Part shown: positions 13,301-28,300 of the stretch, piece by piece
Layout of the letters: every line of letters starts with the position of its first letter
Numbering within the stretch: the stretch's first letter is position 1
NCBI GenBank assembly: GCA_016490735.1
Contig: JAEMWC010000390.1
Coordinates: forward strand, 462,501-526,500
Source: Pachyseris speciosa
Taxonomy: Eukaryota > Cnidaria > Anthozoa > Scleractinia > Pachyseridae
Direction of reading: 5' to 3'
DNA length: 64,000 nucleotides
Translations under genes and position numbers: made by a program
Notes under the pieces: generated by a model
What the model was told of the DNA's origin: nothing
Database searches by the model: none
Seen by the model: only the letters and a program-made list of their open reading frames with translations

Positions 13301-16300
13301 AAAGCAAATCTACATGAGTAAGAATACGAACAAAGTAAAAAGATGAATGATCAAATGAACGTACGTATGATAAACATTTAAAGAAGGAAAAGGGATACTG
13401 ATTTTTATTCATATATTCCAAACTGGGAAAATAATAATTTTGCCGCGAAAAACTACAAAACTGTCATTGAAATGTCAATTCAAAAGGCAGGCTTGATTTG
13501 GGTTTATTTCAGAGTTAAGATTTAGAAAGCTTTTACTTCGGTTTCTAAACTCTGAAAATTTTCCCCGGGCGCGTTTAGTATAGCCTCCCAAGCAGTCGTT
13601 TTAAGGGGACTCGTATTTCACCTCCCAAAAACGACTGTGTGGAATGCTGCGTTTATTTTTAATTTTAAGCTTCATAAACAAATTTTTGCGACGTTTTGAA
13701 TTTTCTGGAGAGTTAACGGCAGCTTTTACTGTCTTCACTTTTTTCACCCCATCAAGAAGTATAACAATAACAGCAAGTTGTTTGAAGTTTATTAGAATTA
13801 TTACTGCGATATTAGCGCTCAAAATCCGTAGGCAGTTCAGCATCTAACTTCATTTCTTTAAATATTAGTTACAAGAATTCATCCGGTTAGCTTTAACATC
13901 AATCAAGAAATCACTCCGAACGATAATCGCGTTATATTTATACCGACTGGAATTCACTATAAACCTTTGTGGCCACCTAACATGTTAAATAAGTTAGAGT
14001 GTCGACTGAACATAATGTTATCATTAAAATGTTACGTGCTGGTGCCGAGAAAGAGTTATTGTGTTACGCAATATTTCACTGTCATGTTCTATTTAAGTTA
14101 GTTTCAGGTTACGAATGTATCAAAGACGTCTTTACACAACCTTAAAGTGATCATTTCATGTCGCAAACACAAAAAGGACCTTTTTATTTTAAAATAGGTC
14201 ACAACGGAAAAGGCTAAAAAACAAAGTACATGCACGTTCGTTCATTCATTCATTCATTCATTTATGCATGAATGCATTTTACTCATTCATTCATTTGTTG
14301 GTAATTTTTTTTTCTATAGGTTTGTTTTGGTCTTGTACTCTTAGGATATTTAAGACAAGTTTACGTCGTGTGGCACAAGGAACAGAATTGCCACATTCTT
14401 CGCTTATGCAACTTCCGTCTGTTCGCTCACTTGCTCGTTGTTTAGTACATATGTTCACTACTTCGGACTCCCTTATTTACAAGCTATTTCCTACACTGCT
14501 TTTTTCAACTGTTCATTCCTTCCTCCGTCCGTCCAATCAATCACTCAGTAAACCATCTTGCTAATGATCACTTTCTTGGTGAATTGTAGATAGATCCAGT
14601 CCTGTGGGAGCAAACGGCCACTTTGGGACGTAATTTGAAATTGCAATTTAGACCGTTTGCCCCCACAAAGGACTGGATCTACCCACAATTCACCAAGAAA
14701 GTGATCATTAGCAAGATGGTGTTCTCCTCATTCACTCATTTCTTTCTTTCTATTCCCGGTCCCACGTTCCCTTTCGCTCACTCGCTCGTTAACAAACCTT
14801 TTGCTAATGCGGTAGTTGGCATATTCAAGGTTTCCGGTCACGGGATGTTGAATGGTTGCACGCCGTAGCTGTTTGGAAATGTTTGTGAACAACATGTGAG
14901 TATTTTACGTAAGACAAGGTCGCACCAAGCCCGCGAGCAGGAGTGCACTTGTTACTTTATTGAAAACGAGAATACCGAGCTTAGGTAACTGGTTACTTGG
15001 CCATCATGCAAACTCGTCCACATTAAAGGATCATGTCATGGCGATTTTTACGTTGTGGAGCCGAATTGAAACCAAGTACCCTCAAGTACCTTTCTCATGA
15101 CCAAAATACTTCTAGACAAAGATATCAAGTTATTTTCTCAAAGGAGGAGCAAACCAATATTGGTATACAGCGAAAAACTTGGTAAAAATGCCCAATTTTT
15201 CTCAAGTTGCAATTCATTTCACTTCCCGCCGTCTGTAGCCAACGTATTGAAGTAGGTCTGAAGAATATTGAACAGTTAATCTGCGGTTTTCTTTGCGTTT
15301 AGCATAGCTTTTCAAAGTAATATTAAAGAACGTGTCTTAGCTCCATTAACTGATTTCTTACCGCCATTTTGTACGTGTTTTTCTGTAAGTTTCGAGGGGT
15401 TGAGGTCAAGTCGATCTGGTTATTCCATATAAGGGGTTACCACGGAGATTTCGCTGGTCCACAACATCGAAGGCTCTATCTTTCATGTCACGCTTGTCAT
15501 GCTAGCTGTCGTTTATTTCTGAACGATTACTGCAGCTACAATTCGTTACTTATTTGATTTATAAGTGTGTTTTTCGAGCCATTTTCCACCTCAGAAGCCC
15601 CCTGCCTGGCATCATAAAGTTGGGTTGATGGGTGGAGGCAATCCTTTGAAAGAAAACAAAGGTGAGAAGCAATTTCACACGAAGTGGGCCATTGAAAGTA
15701 TTCGAGCGAGTGGTGGCAATTCACGGAGTGAAGTTGTGTCTTTAGTCGTTTTGTGAGTGGATTCCGGGACCTGGCATGGCAATTTTGGCAAGTTTCGACC
15801 TGTAAATAATGCAATCGGAGCAATGCTTTGTCAGCAGGACCGGGTGGCTCGCCACGGTCTAAAAAATATCTGAAATGGAAAATGGCGGACTGCTATGGGG
15901 CCGTTATCGACGAATATCCCAGAATTCCTTTGGGTCACAAACGCGAAAATTACAGATCAGTGAGAGCAACTGAAATCAAACGCGCTATCCACGTCGCGCT
16001 AAAAGAAGTGAGCAGGAAATTGTGGGACAGATGGTAAGTGGAGACGAAGTTTGCTGGCAATGTAGATTTTTAGCTTTAAGAGGAATTTTTGTCTTAAAAA
16101 CTTCAAGACAAAGTTGCGTAGTTTCAGTGTTGTCCAGGAGCATGTTTGGTTTTGCAACAGAATAAAAGGTCATATTCAATGAAAATTGGGAGTTTTGGTC
16201 AGTTTACGGAGCGATAAAGTCTACATAAATGAGCATTTAACAATAAGAACAGTTCATTTCAACGACAGCACGGGGTTTGGGAAAGATTTAGCTTTTCAGA

Positions 16301-19300
16301 GCACTAGCGGTGTTTATGACCGATATATCGGCCTCTGGTAAGAAATGAGTTAAAAGGTACCTAGATCATAACGATGATAATGAGAGGTGGCCTGTATGGC
16401 TGACAACAACATAAGGCCAGCTAAGTTCACCAACGCGCGCAGAAATCATGCGACAAGGGCACTGAACCCATATTAATACGTGTCCCTTGTCCTCGTGGCC
16501 ATCGAGAAGGGCTTGTGTCTCTTTCTATAATTGCGTTCAAAATGTGGACTAATTAACTTATCTGGGCGAGTTTGTTGATCTACTTAAAAAGGGACGTTCA
16601 TCAATATCTTTTTTTCCCGAAAACAAACCAACATGAGTTGGAGACATGATCTTCGTTCAGTGATTTGAAAATCGACCTTGTTTTGAATAAATTCATGCTA
16701 CCTTTTCTAAGGAAAGCGGGCTTGCTGGAAATCAGCGAAAAGAGGAAATTTCGTAATGTGGCTAAGAACAAATGACACGCATGCATGTTTCCATTTCAAA
16801 ACAAACCCCACATGCTAACCCTCCCCCTCCTTTGTAAGGGTCACCAGTGTGAGCCCCCACCCCCTCACAAAGCTAAGAAAAGAACTGGAAGAAGTCTGGT
16901 CATATCCTCTCATCTCATAATTCCACGAAAATCAGTTTTCATTAACGGTAAGTGATAATTTCCAAGTAGAATTACCTGCGCAGATATTCTTGCCAAACAT
17001 AAAGCTTAGTGAATTATTACGTCCCCGTTCTAGTGCCGGTATATTGCACTGCGAGACGATCTTTGACCAATTACCGTCACGCGAAAATGCTTAATGGGGG
17101 TTACCAAGAACGAATAACTCGTTTAGCAGCGTAATTGGGCGTTAAAATAACAAGCTTAGGGTTAACAGCACGCCCCAAATGAAACGCTCGTAACGCTAAG
17201 AAGCAATCCGTTCATAAAGAACTGTTTCAAAAGTTTACAATGGAGTCAGTAGTAATAATCTCTCACGCCTGACGACCGATCTCGTCAAAGAGACTAGCTT
17301 TATGAAATGCTGCTTGAACGAGTTCTTAGCACCGTACTGTATTTAAAATCTCTCAAAAGCGACCATCTTTACTCCGTTTGGCAAAAAAAAAATTGTTTTT
17401 AAGCAACATTTCTCAAAACGAGCACTCCTGTGGCCAACCTCACTCTTGGACAATCATCTTTGTCAGTCATGTAGAAATTTTTCGAAGCCTCTTTCAAAGG
17501 GAAGACCGTATTAAAAATGTCTCGTAGGCGACCAACCCATTAACTGCGACTGCTCCGTTTGAAATGAGACACATGATACTATAATCATGTTATAACGGCC
17601 AGTTAAACTTTCCAAACATCACAGTTAGTTTGGTGTCCAATTCTGGCCACGGTTTACGGCTTTTTTCAAATAAAATATGTTAACGTTTACCTGATATAGG
17701 GTTAACATAATTTGAAAAGACGTTAACTTCAATAACGTAGAGTGGCCACAAACCTTTTACTAACTCTATCGTCACTTGTCGCGTGCAAACTATATATTTT
17801 GACAAAACATGCAGAGAGAAGTATAATACTTTACAAACAGTCCAACAATGCCGCGTGTCGTGCCGCCACAACATGACTAAGTCTATGATAACGGTGGACG
17901 GTATATCGATGCCCAACATTTTATATCGTTTCATAGAAACCGTTCGATGCTAATCACGTGACCACAACAAAATATAACTGTCGTCACATTCGCAAGCCTA
18001 CACTGTAAGTATTTCTTTACTGCTTTCTGCGCCAAATCACTCTTTTGACAGCTTCGTGGTGGCTTCACCCTAAATTGGCCAATACAAATGCAAGAACGCG
18101 AAAGACAACTCAGTGATAATTCCGCCTTTGTTGGTCGAAATTCATCAGAAAGTTGTCAAAAGATGTAAAAAAAAAAAAGTAGCAATCGAACTCTGTCAGA
18201 ATGTGGCGGAACGGCGTGCGGTAGACAGAATTCCGCAGTTTGTTCGGATCTCGCTACAAGCGGGGGTTTTAAATATTACCAGCTGTTTGTGCGAGAGGAT
18301 TTAGATAGATACAAGTGTGGTGCCTTTTTTAGATTTAAGATCATTAACCAATTGCTTGACAATAAAATGACAGTTTTGGAGTTCTGAATTGTCAATAAAA
18401 AGAGCAAATTCAAGGATCAGTGTCATGTATGGTAATGTATGAGGTGTGCGCATGCAGAAGATGTGTTCTGGAACTTTTATGGCAGCCAAATTACACAGAA
18501 GAGAAACGCGATTTCAGAGATGTCAACGGAATTGAAGTGAATTTAAGATAGAGTGGTATTCAGTTGTGATTTGTCTGTCATAAACTTCACATTGACTAGT
18601 TTAGCCAGTCACACCAGAACCAACCAAAATTCAAGGCAAATACTGTACATACAAACCAGCGCAATGCGCGGGAAAATATGCGCGTGCAAGTCACGATTGG
18701 CTTTGGTTTGGCTTCCGATTGGTTGAGAAAGTGGCGCGAGTTTTGCTGACCAATCACAGAGCTTAGTAAGCAAAACTTACGCAAACACTGTCGACACACC
18801 CAGCTGAAAACCACTCTAGTACCTGAATATTGTACCTTTTGCTAACTCTATACTTTGCATGCTCAAGCAAACCCGTTACTGGACTCCTAACTGTGGCTCG
18901 GCGAAGCTGATTGAAACAAGGCGAACAATAGTGTTGGTATGTAATCGTACGTAAAAACAATGGCCGAGTAATTTGTGGTTCGCTGTCTAGTCTCTATTAT
19001 CCCCCCCCCCCCCCTCCCCACTTCTCTCTAATACGCCTTCCGTTTGGAAGTTTTGTAATAAGCTCCCCCCCTTTTTTAGGGCATGAGATTTTGTAACTAG
19101 TCCCTCCTATTCCCTCTTAGGAAATCTACTTCATGTGGCCCAGTTGGTTTGTTTGTAAACAAATATACACTCAAACACAAAATACTGTTTGCTGCTCTGT
19201 ATTAAATACTAACGAGTTTCACTGCAATTGTTTGAGTTTTGTACAAAAACTAATTCAAGACGAAAACGGCATGTTTAAGATTTGAAATAAGCCCCCCTCT

Positions 19301-22300
19301 CTTATAAACCCCCGGCTTAATAGAGCTTTTACGGTATGACAAGGGAATGATTGATTAATCAACAAGAAGATTACGAATCGCATTTCAGGCAATCACAAAA
19401 AAGGGAACATTCTCACGTGATCAAGTTTTCCCGCAATTCCCCACGTTTGCTCTCTGCTGTTCCACCTTATGAGGTAGAGACTGTTTTCGCACTGGACAAC
19501 AATGGGGCTACAAATTTGAAGTTTTTCATCATCGTCCTGTATTAATTACCGTGCCACGTTTTTATTAACCTCCTCCGCAGCCGTTGTTTGAGTCGGTCCT
19601 ATTCTCCCTCCCCACCAACGTCTGATCAATCACGTTGTGGCTTTTTAATTTCGGTAGCTAAGTTCCCAAAGCCTCCTTTGCAGCCATTGTTTCTGTCGGT
19701 TCTATTCTCTCTCCTGATTGGATACTCAGACACAATGGGAATGGAATGTACGGCTCGGTTCAGCAGACGTTGGGAGGGAGAATAGCACCGAAACAAACAA
19801 CGGCTGCGAAGGAGGCTACGTTTTTATAGGTTGCCTTCTTACTTTATACCCGTAAAATAACAAGTTACCGAAAAGATTAATATAATTATAGAGAAATTCG
19901 TTGTATCGCTCTGTTCCGTCAATCATCTGATTGGTGGCGGGGTTATGCAAATAGCCCAATCAGAAGACGTTGCGTTGTGATTTGCATAACCCCGTCCCCA
20001 CTCAAATGATTGGCAGAAAAGAAAATCCCTATTTTGGTCGAAAACGCGTGGGACGATACAACGAATTTGGCTGCAATATGAAGAAAAAAGGAGGAGAAAG
20101 GGAACTGGTGTTTGAATGGCAAATGAAAACACTTTATTGCTCTGCTCAAACGCGTGAAAACATCTCACGAAGACCAAATTCAATCAGTAACTGCCACTTA
20201 ACGGTGCCTCAAGTACTATCGAGTGGACGAGTTAACTGTGGCATGTAAGCGTAGTAACCAGATACTAGAGCATGCTGCGTCAAAAGTATAGACAAAAACT
20301 TAGTTCGGTTTGATTGTCACCCAATAAAAGAAAAATAATGATTTCCTATCTATACAAGAACAAACCCTCGCTTCTTGGACAATGGGACGTCGCAACCATA
20401 ACAAAGCGAACATTCAGTTATTCTAGGGACGTAACAATCTCTCTGTGCATGATCAGGCACTTGGTTTCAAACAGATGACGGGTTAAGTCTGAAGAAACTT
20501 GTGGGCTACGTCAGTGGGCGAGTGAAAAGGAATCTTTGGTATCATGCTCTGCATTGACAAGATGAAATACTGTACCCTAGAGAGGTTCCACGGCTGGCGC
20601 TTCGAGCGTTAGCTCGATGGAGACAGGTAGCGAAATTCAGGGACAATAACCAGGCCCGGGGCTGTTACTTTACGAACTCTAATGTATAGTCAAGCCCACT
20701 TTGGAAAAGAGTTGGGGCCTGGGGATGAGTTTTGAAAAATTATCAATTGGAACAAATTGTTTCCACCTCAGAAGAGAGCATCTCAAAAATGGTAGCCTAA
20801 CCAACTTTGAGGCTGTTTAGTTGAACTGGAGCTGAACAAAAGGTTCGTGAAAATCGTGAAAATTAGAGACTTTGTATGTTGTGGGGTGACGGACTTTCCG
20901 TAATAGAGATTTTCTAGACTATTAAATTCACGTCATCCAAACATGCTCAAACTTGCAGAAACTACTAACTTTAAGATGCAGTTTCATGTGAGAAACTATT
21001 TAGTTGAATTTGATTGATTTTCATTTAAGTTTAGATTCGTTCCAAAGTGGGCTATTAATGAGGTTAAAAAACAAAACAAAAAAAGTATTATTGTACATTA
21101 CCCTTGGAGATGCCAGCTCCTTGATTGTGTTCATCTCTGACTCGGATAAAATGTCTCGAAAAATAACGATCTCTGGTTTTACAAAGACTCTTTCAACCTT
21201 GGCAGGCTTGATCTTAAGTCTAGGGGCATCGCTGTGGTACCAGCAGGCCATCTTACTTTGTTCCCACTTAGTCTGGAAAATTTTCAGCGATCGAAAAAAA
21301 ATCAGCACTACTGTAGCTACTGGCAAATAAACTGTTCTCACATCGGTAGTTGTTACATTTAACAAGATGTGCTATATTTTAGGACGACTGCTTCACTGTT
21401 TTTCACTAACAATACCGCTTGAAACTAATGCCCCAATTTGTAAGCGGTAAAACCATGTTTTTGCCGTTAATGATTGCCCCGAATTCAGGCGTTTTAATGC
21501 CTCTTTCTCAAGGGGCCATCCCACAAAAGACTATAAAGCAAAAACAGACAAGATCAAAGCGCGGTGTGGAACTGCCATTTTACCGATGCAAAGCCGGGGC
21601 AATAAGCACTCGAAGAAGTCCCCTTGACTTATGGCTGTCTTTTTCTTTTATTGTGGCGCTGGAAAGCGGCTCTGGTTAACCAATGATATAACTACATTCC
21701 ATCTTTTTAGTTCTTTCCGTGATGTTGTAATGAGATATCAAACGTTAGACACTATCGAAGCTAAGCATCATAAGATTTATCTTAAGGCTAAACCTTGGCC
21801 AAACATGTGTATGTACGTATTCTTTCAGTTCATTCGTTCCTTCGTTTCAGGTAATAACAGTAACCCACTCACCAGATTTCTAACCTCCCCTCTGCAGAGT
21901 CTTTCGTAGTTCTGGAAGGATGATGTTTGGTGCCAGTTGTCTCGTTCACCCCTTGGTTTTACTTTCGTGTCGGTGATAATTCCAGTATCGCCTCTGCGGC
22001 CAGTCTTTTTGTACATCTTCACTTCCTCTCCAAAGTACGCTACATTGCCCTGTGCCCTTTCATGCGTGGGGTCTTTAGAAAAAGAGCGGCAACAAGAGAC
22101 AATGAAACTCGCAAGTGAATACCGGTATTTGTCATACCCAACGACTCTTAACTCAGGGACACACAACGACAAGTTTCGGTAGATATCTGTTCGGTGAAGG
22201 GTAGTTCGCCTTTCGGAATGTATTCGGATTTCTTTCGGAATGCTTTCGGAATGTAATCGGATTAAGGAATGCAATCGGATTTTCGTAAGTATGTAAAACG

Positions 22301-25300
22301 TGGCCTTCAAACACCATAAGGTACTTAAGAATGCCTTTCTACAGCTTTTTGCTTATTTGGCTCGTTGGGTGCCCCTGTTAACTGTAAGTGCTCAATAATG
22401 AAGACTACAGTCTTCATTTTTGGTCACTTGCTGTTAATCCGGCATTGGATATGACAAATATTCACTTGCGAGTGTTATTGTCTCTTGTTGGTAGGGTTTG
22501 CTACAAAAGGAGTAAATATATCGCTGTTTGGCCTCAAAAAAAGTACTGCAATTATTTTTTGGTGATTTAATTATTAGCGTAAGAGTTTTGCCTAAAACTG
22601 ACCGAACTCAAAATTAAACAAATCAACCATACATCAGATCCTTTTGTTTCTGTTTCTTGAGTTTTTGGCAAATTAACCCCTTTGGATCCTAGCTTTCTAA
22701 TCACAAAACAAGTGCAGAACTTCATTTCTGACACCATTCTCAGACTGTATGCCAAAGTAGAGTGAGTTTAAAGATATCTTGGATTTTAAGGCAAAAATGC
22801 AAAATACTTTGTACAGCTGTACATCCTTTTTGCAGGAAGGCCTTCAGTTATTATTTGATAAATAATATTCTGTACATCCTGAATGAAAACCCCAGATGGG
22901 ACGTTGACGTGTACATACCAATGAATGTGATTGTGCCAGGTTAATATGCACAGCTTTCAATTCAATAACACCCGTGAGTAAAATGAACAAAATTCATCCC
23001 ACAAAATTTCCCATTCACCGGTATGTACTGTACATGTACACATCAACGTCCCATCTAGGGTATTCAGTCAGGACGTACATAATAGGCTAATTTAGGAACA
23101 GAACGGGAACGCCATTTGAGGACGCGAGAGCGCGCGGAAAGGACAGAAAACGACTTCCGGTTTTCAATTTGCTGCTCTGCCATTGGTCAAGTCGGTTTTT
23201 ACATCTGCGCGCGCCGTTGTCAAGAAGTCCCCGTTGTCTTTGCTAAATCAGCCAATGAGTTACAGCCCTTCATAGCAGCTATATCAAATCAATATATTTT
23301 CACATTGCAAAAGTTAACTGAAAGCTCTTCCAGAACTATCAGGAACAGCTCTAAGGCAAGAAACCTCTAAAACAGCCACTTCAAGTTCATCCCTGCTGTG
23401 GCTGACTCTGTCACTTTTCTGCAACAGAAACCTCTTCTAGATGGCTAATTAACTTTACCCTACCAACTGAGTTGGTAATTAATTCATACTAGAAATAGCT
23501 TTCACTAAAGCTGCCCCCGTATTTTAATTTTTGAGTAGTTGTGACTGTAAAATGTTAAAATACTGAAGACATTGTTGCTCATTTTTGTATTGTTGTTAGT
23601 GAAATAAAGCAGTTTTGTAAATTTCATGTGCCGAAGCATATTTCTCCAGTACATCAATGGCAGAACAATATTTGTTCAACAACTGAGATTTAGATGGCTG
23701 TTTTGTTTTGTTTGCGTGGTTTTCGTATAGGTCAAGTAATACAAAATTCCGTGAATTGAGACACACAGAAAAACAAAAAATAAGCTTTCCTGAATTAAAA
23801 ATATTTAGATCCATGAGCCTGAGTTTTGCCTGAAAAGTAAACGCGTTGAATGTAATTTTTGCCTTGGCGAGTAAATCTTCGCGAAGAAAAGCAAGCGAAT
23901 ACGTCACAGGACAATTTACTTGAATGGAACTGAGTATGCTTTTCACAAATTTTGCTAGAAGTTGTTTAATTGGAATACAAAACATTGGTGAATTTAATAT
24001 ACATGTAAAGTACGGTATCAATTCACATTCAAACTTGTACTTTTTTGAAAGATAGACTCCCAGAAGCGCTCATTTCGGAAAAGGTCTATTATTCTTGTGA
24101 TGATTTGCAGTGAAAGCACATGTCTCTTCGCAACCATTTGCCCTCGAAGAGGGATTTCTTCGCTATGAACTAACCAATTGCCATTGTTTAAGCAGTCAAG
24201 TGTTCTGTGGATCTTGCTATTTTGATTTACAGTCAGTTTTAAAAGCTGTCTTTTCATTCTGAGAATGGCATACTCGGCTGCTAGCAGCCATTTTCATGTG
24301 AAAGCAAGAATGTTACAAGGCACAACCTTGCATGCCTAGTTTCATCAAATCGGGAACGCTTCCCATACTACAAACACATTTCTTACATTTTTGAAATTCC
24401 TTGTATATATTTACGCGGGGACTCCTAGAGTGCCTCCTCGGGTTTTGGCCTCTGGGCCAAAACCCTGTGGGGTAAAAACAAACTGTTTCTTTCCAGAGGC
24501 CAGTAGAGCAGGGGTTGTGTTTGGTGCCCAGGCTGCTTCCGTTTGCTGTGCAACCAGTCAAGGGGTTCCCTTAAGAGTTGTGACCATCTCCCCTTGTAGA
24601 GTATGCCATGCCATGCCATGCCATGCCCTGGTAGCGCAAAACATGACAGGCAAAAAAGGAAAGTGTAGACAGCTACATGTACTTTAAAACCAGATGAAAA
24701 TTCAAAATTCAAAATTTGAGACTTACCAAGTTCTATCATCTTGAGGGAGTAATTTAAAGCCTTCCTGAAGTTTCCGCGCTAAAAGGGAAACAAACACAGA
24801 CGTGTTCAATATTAGTGGTTGATGAGCAACAGTAATCTTCTTATGATCTGTAAAGTGTGCAGGATGGTATTGATTGCTAAGGATAATGGTGACAAAGCCA
24901 AAGGGACTTTAAATGGTTCTTGGTATGGTTAACAAGCCTGGTTTTAACTTTTGAACTGTAAACTAATGCAATATATAACGGGGCCCATGCAGCAAATTTG
25001 CGATTGGTGGGGCTCACTTGAAATGCGTTAGCATAAGTTAACTAGGGGATCCAGGGGCATGCTCCAAGGAAAGTTTTTAAATTAAAGTCCTCTGAAATAA
25101 TTGCTGGAAATGCATTTGAAACTAACATGGTGTGGTGAAACTTATAATAATTATTTATACTTTCAGCAACAAAAAAGTCTGTGTTTTAAAACAAGAAATC
25201 AATTTAATTACCTAATTTCGCTTAACTAATCACAACTGTCAATTAGTAATGTCTCCACAAAGCTCGACAACTCAACATACGATTGCCCTCAAGACACTGT

Positions 25301-28300
25301 ACTGTTGAAAAGTGGGGGGGAGGCTTTAGCCACACCCCCTGCATGGTCCCTGTATAAAGAGGCAGTGTCACTGGTATTTGCCATCAAGCATTATTTGTTA
25401 AATGAAAAATACCTTGGCTATAAATCATTTGCTTTTGAAATTATAAGCATTTTCAATCATGGCACATTAATGAGCACAAGTCATTACATAATGTTTAATA
25501 AATGAGCAGGAGCGTTTTAAACTTAATAAAACACGAATGGCTTAAGAAGCTTTGCTGTACATCTATCCATTCTTACACTAAAAATTAAGACACTCATTAA
25601 ATATTAATTTCTTTTGTATTTCCTTCACGAATTATTAATGAGATTTTTAAATTCAGGTATGCATCTGAATCAAAAGGGAAGGACTTGCAAATCTTGGCCT
25701 GTTTTGTTTTATTGCCAAGTTGGTAACCATTTCCGCATATCTTGGCTATCCATAGCTGCAAACATTTGAGAATACTCTAGTTTCTGTGACTTAAGAAAGG
25801 AAGTTTAAAAAAACTTGGCCTTTCGTGTGCTCACCACTAACAATAAAGTGTAGTCTGTGCCACATTGAATGAGGTTAAACTGTACCTTTTTGCCACACCA
25901 ACTGTTAATAAAGATTTGGAGTGAATAGGTTTAGCACACCACATCATGTCAGTACCACTTTCGACATTTGAAACCTCAGTGTAGAGAGATTTAAAACGAG
26001 TGTTTTTTGTAATAAGCACTGAGAAACCTTGTATGGTACCATATACAGTACCCTCCCTAACATGAAGTCATAGAAAAGTAATTACATAGGATTCTGAGAT
26101 TTAAAAGGAAAAATCTCTGATCAAGGTGAGAGCTAAACTCGTGACCTCAAGATTAGAATACACATAGATCTACCAGCAATTCCACAAATCTACAAACTTG
26201 GCTGCGAGAAGGTCAGTAGAATTAATTGTTGCGGTAGGGTCACTGGAACTGTAACATTACTACTAACCTCTCCCCCCAATCACTGGAAGACTGGTTTATA
26301 CAGCTGCCCAAGTTGTAATGTAAGTTACACATGACTGTACCTTACCTTGTATTCTGAAAATGCAAGATGATCATAAATATCAAACAGGTTGACATCTTCA
26401 TGATCACCCTGTTTCTGGTACAATGTTAAGGTTTCTTCCATCCATGTCTTGGTGTAAAACATGTCACTGTTGATATATGCATGTCGTCCAACATCATAGA
26501 CTTCGCTAACGCCCATTTTAGGAGAAGGTACAGCACCAGGTAGCTTCCCTTGGGTGAATGACGAAGGCTGCAGCTGATAAGTGTCTTGAAGTCGCAGCAG
26601 TGCAGTAATAGCACCATCATAATCTTCTTTAGCAGGAAATGCTTCTTTATGCTTTGCTACAGCATCAGTCAGGGCTAGGGAATGCAAGAAAAATTCACTG
26701 GAAAAGCCTGACTCTCTGATGGTTAAGACTTAAGTTGCATGGTTGTAAACATGCATCGTGTGCACAATCCACACAAATTTGATGCTTACAGCTGTAAACA
26801 CAGAAACAATGTATTAATAGACCAAATGCAAAACTAGCTTCCTTTAAATAATTCTTTTGTTTGTATACAAAATAGCCTGACTAACCTCGTTCAAGATAAC
26901 AAATTCTTTAGAATTTTTATCTCAAAAATGAGGTTAGTCGGGCTATTTTGAATACAAACAAAAGAATGATAATTATTTAAAGGCAGTCATTTTTGCATTC
27001 AGTCTATTGCTTCACTCAGTTGCAGGAGTGCTTGATGAAAATATATGCATAGCAAACTATACATGTACAAATTTTAAGGTACAAAAATGCAAGTTTCATG
27101 TACTAAGTGAGGTATATTTTAAATTTTAAATTACTTTAATTGCAATTTGCCACTTTCACATCTCCCATAATACACTATAACTGACCAATCAAAGGCATCA
27201 TTTAACAACAGTGCAATTTCAAAACAAAAACAAATGACTTTGTTATATAGCTGGCATTTTTTCCACTACAGGGCACCAATTCATTGGCTAGTTCATGGTC
27301 ACATGACATCTAACAATGAAACTGTTTCCCGCCAAATGCCATGAGCGGGCAACATTGCGAATACAACGTCAAACAGGAAACAGTTCACATGATCAGAATG
27401 TGCAGTTGAAGGTGGCCTGATGTTATCACTGGAATCTCAGTGCGTTTTTCAAAATCTATGTACTTTTGTTTTTGTTTTCCACTAGTTTGACCCATTTGTT
27501 TTGCTATATAACAAATCACTTAAGCCTGGTTCACACTTGTGACATAAGCACAAGCATAAGTGTAAGCATAAGCATAATAATGTTCGCACTTGTGACATAA
27601 GCACAAGCATAAGCGTAAGCATAAGCATAATGATGTTCGCACTTGTGACATAAGCACAAGCGTAAACGTAAGCATAAGCATAAATGATGTTCACACTTGT
27701 GACATAAGCACAAGCGTAAGCGTAAGCACAAGCATAATGATGACTTGTTCACAGTAGCGACTTATGCATGTGCAGTGCGAGTCACGTCAGTGGATAAACA
27801 AGATGGCACTTATGCTTATGCTTATTTCACACCGGTTCCCACTTGTGAAATAAGCATAAGCATAAGCAGAAGAAAGAGGAAAATGTTTCTTTTTCTTGTG
27901 CTCATGCTTATGCTTATTTCACCTCAATGCACAATAGCATTTTCTTATGCTTATGCTTATGCTTACGCTTATGCTTATGTCACAAGTGTGAACCAGGCTT
28001 TAATGACTGGTCCCTTGGGGAACAGTGAATTTTGTTTCCCTTGAATCTCATTGTTTCCCTTGACTTCGTCTCAGGAAACATTGAGGTTCTTGGGAAAAAA
28101 AATTCACTGTTCACCTCGGGACCAGTCATTAAGTGTTAAGTGTTGGATCAAGGGTGATAATGAGCCTTTAATAGTAAGTTCAATAGAAAAGAATTTCTAT
28201 AGACTAATGTATTTTTTGCATTGACGAAAGGTCTGGATTGCAATATAGGAGATTGATAGATTGAAATTTATTATATTGTTGATTTCTATCAATTGACCAT

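Noticed and set aside
15023..15045. Possible left end of a TTAA-flanked MITE (TTAAAGGATCATGTCATGGC)
   Set aside because: No matching inverse right end was found within 2 kb.
27482..28044. Open frames with Ala-Tyr and Leu-Cys repeats
   Set aside because: They are produced in several frames and both strands by the CATAAG repeat.
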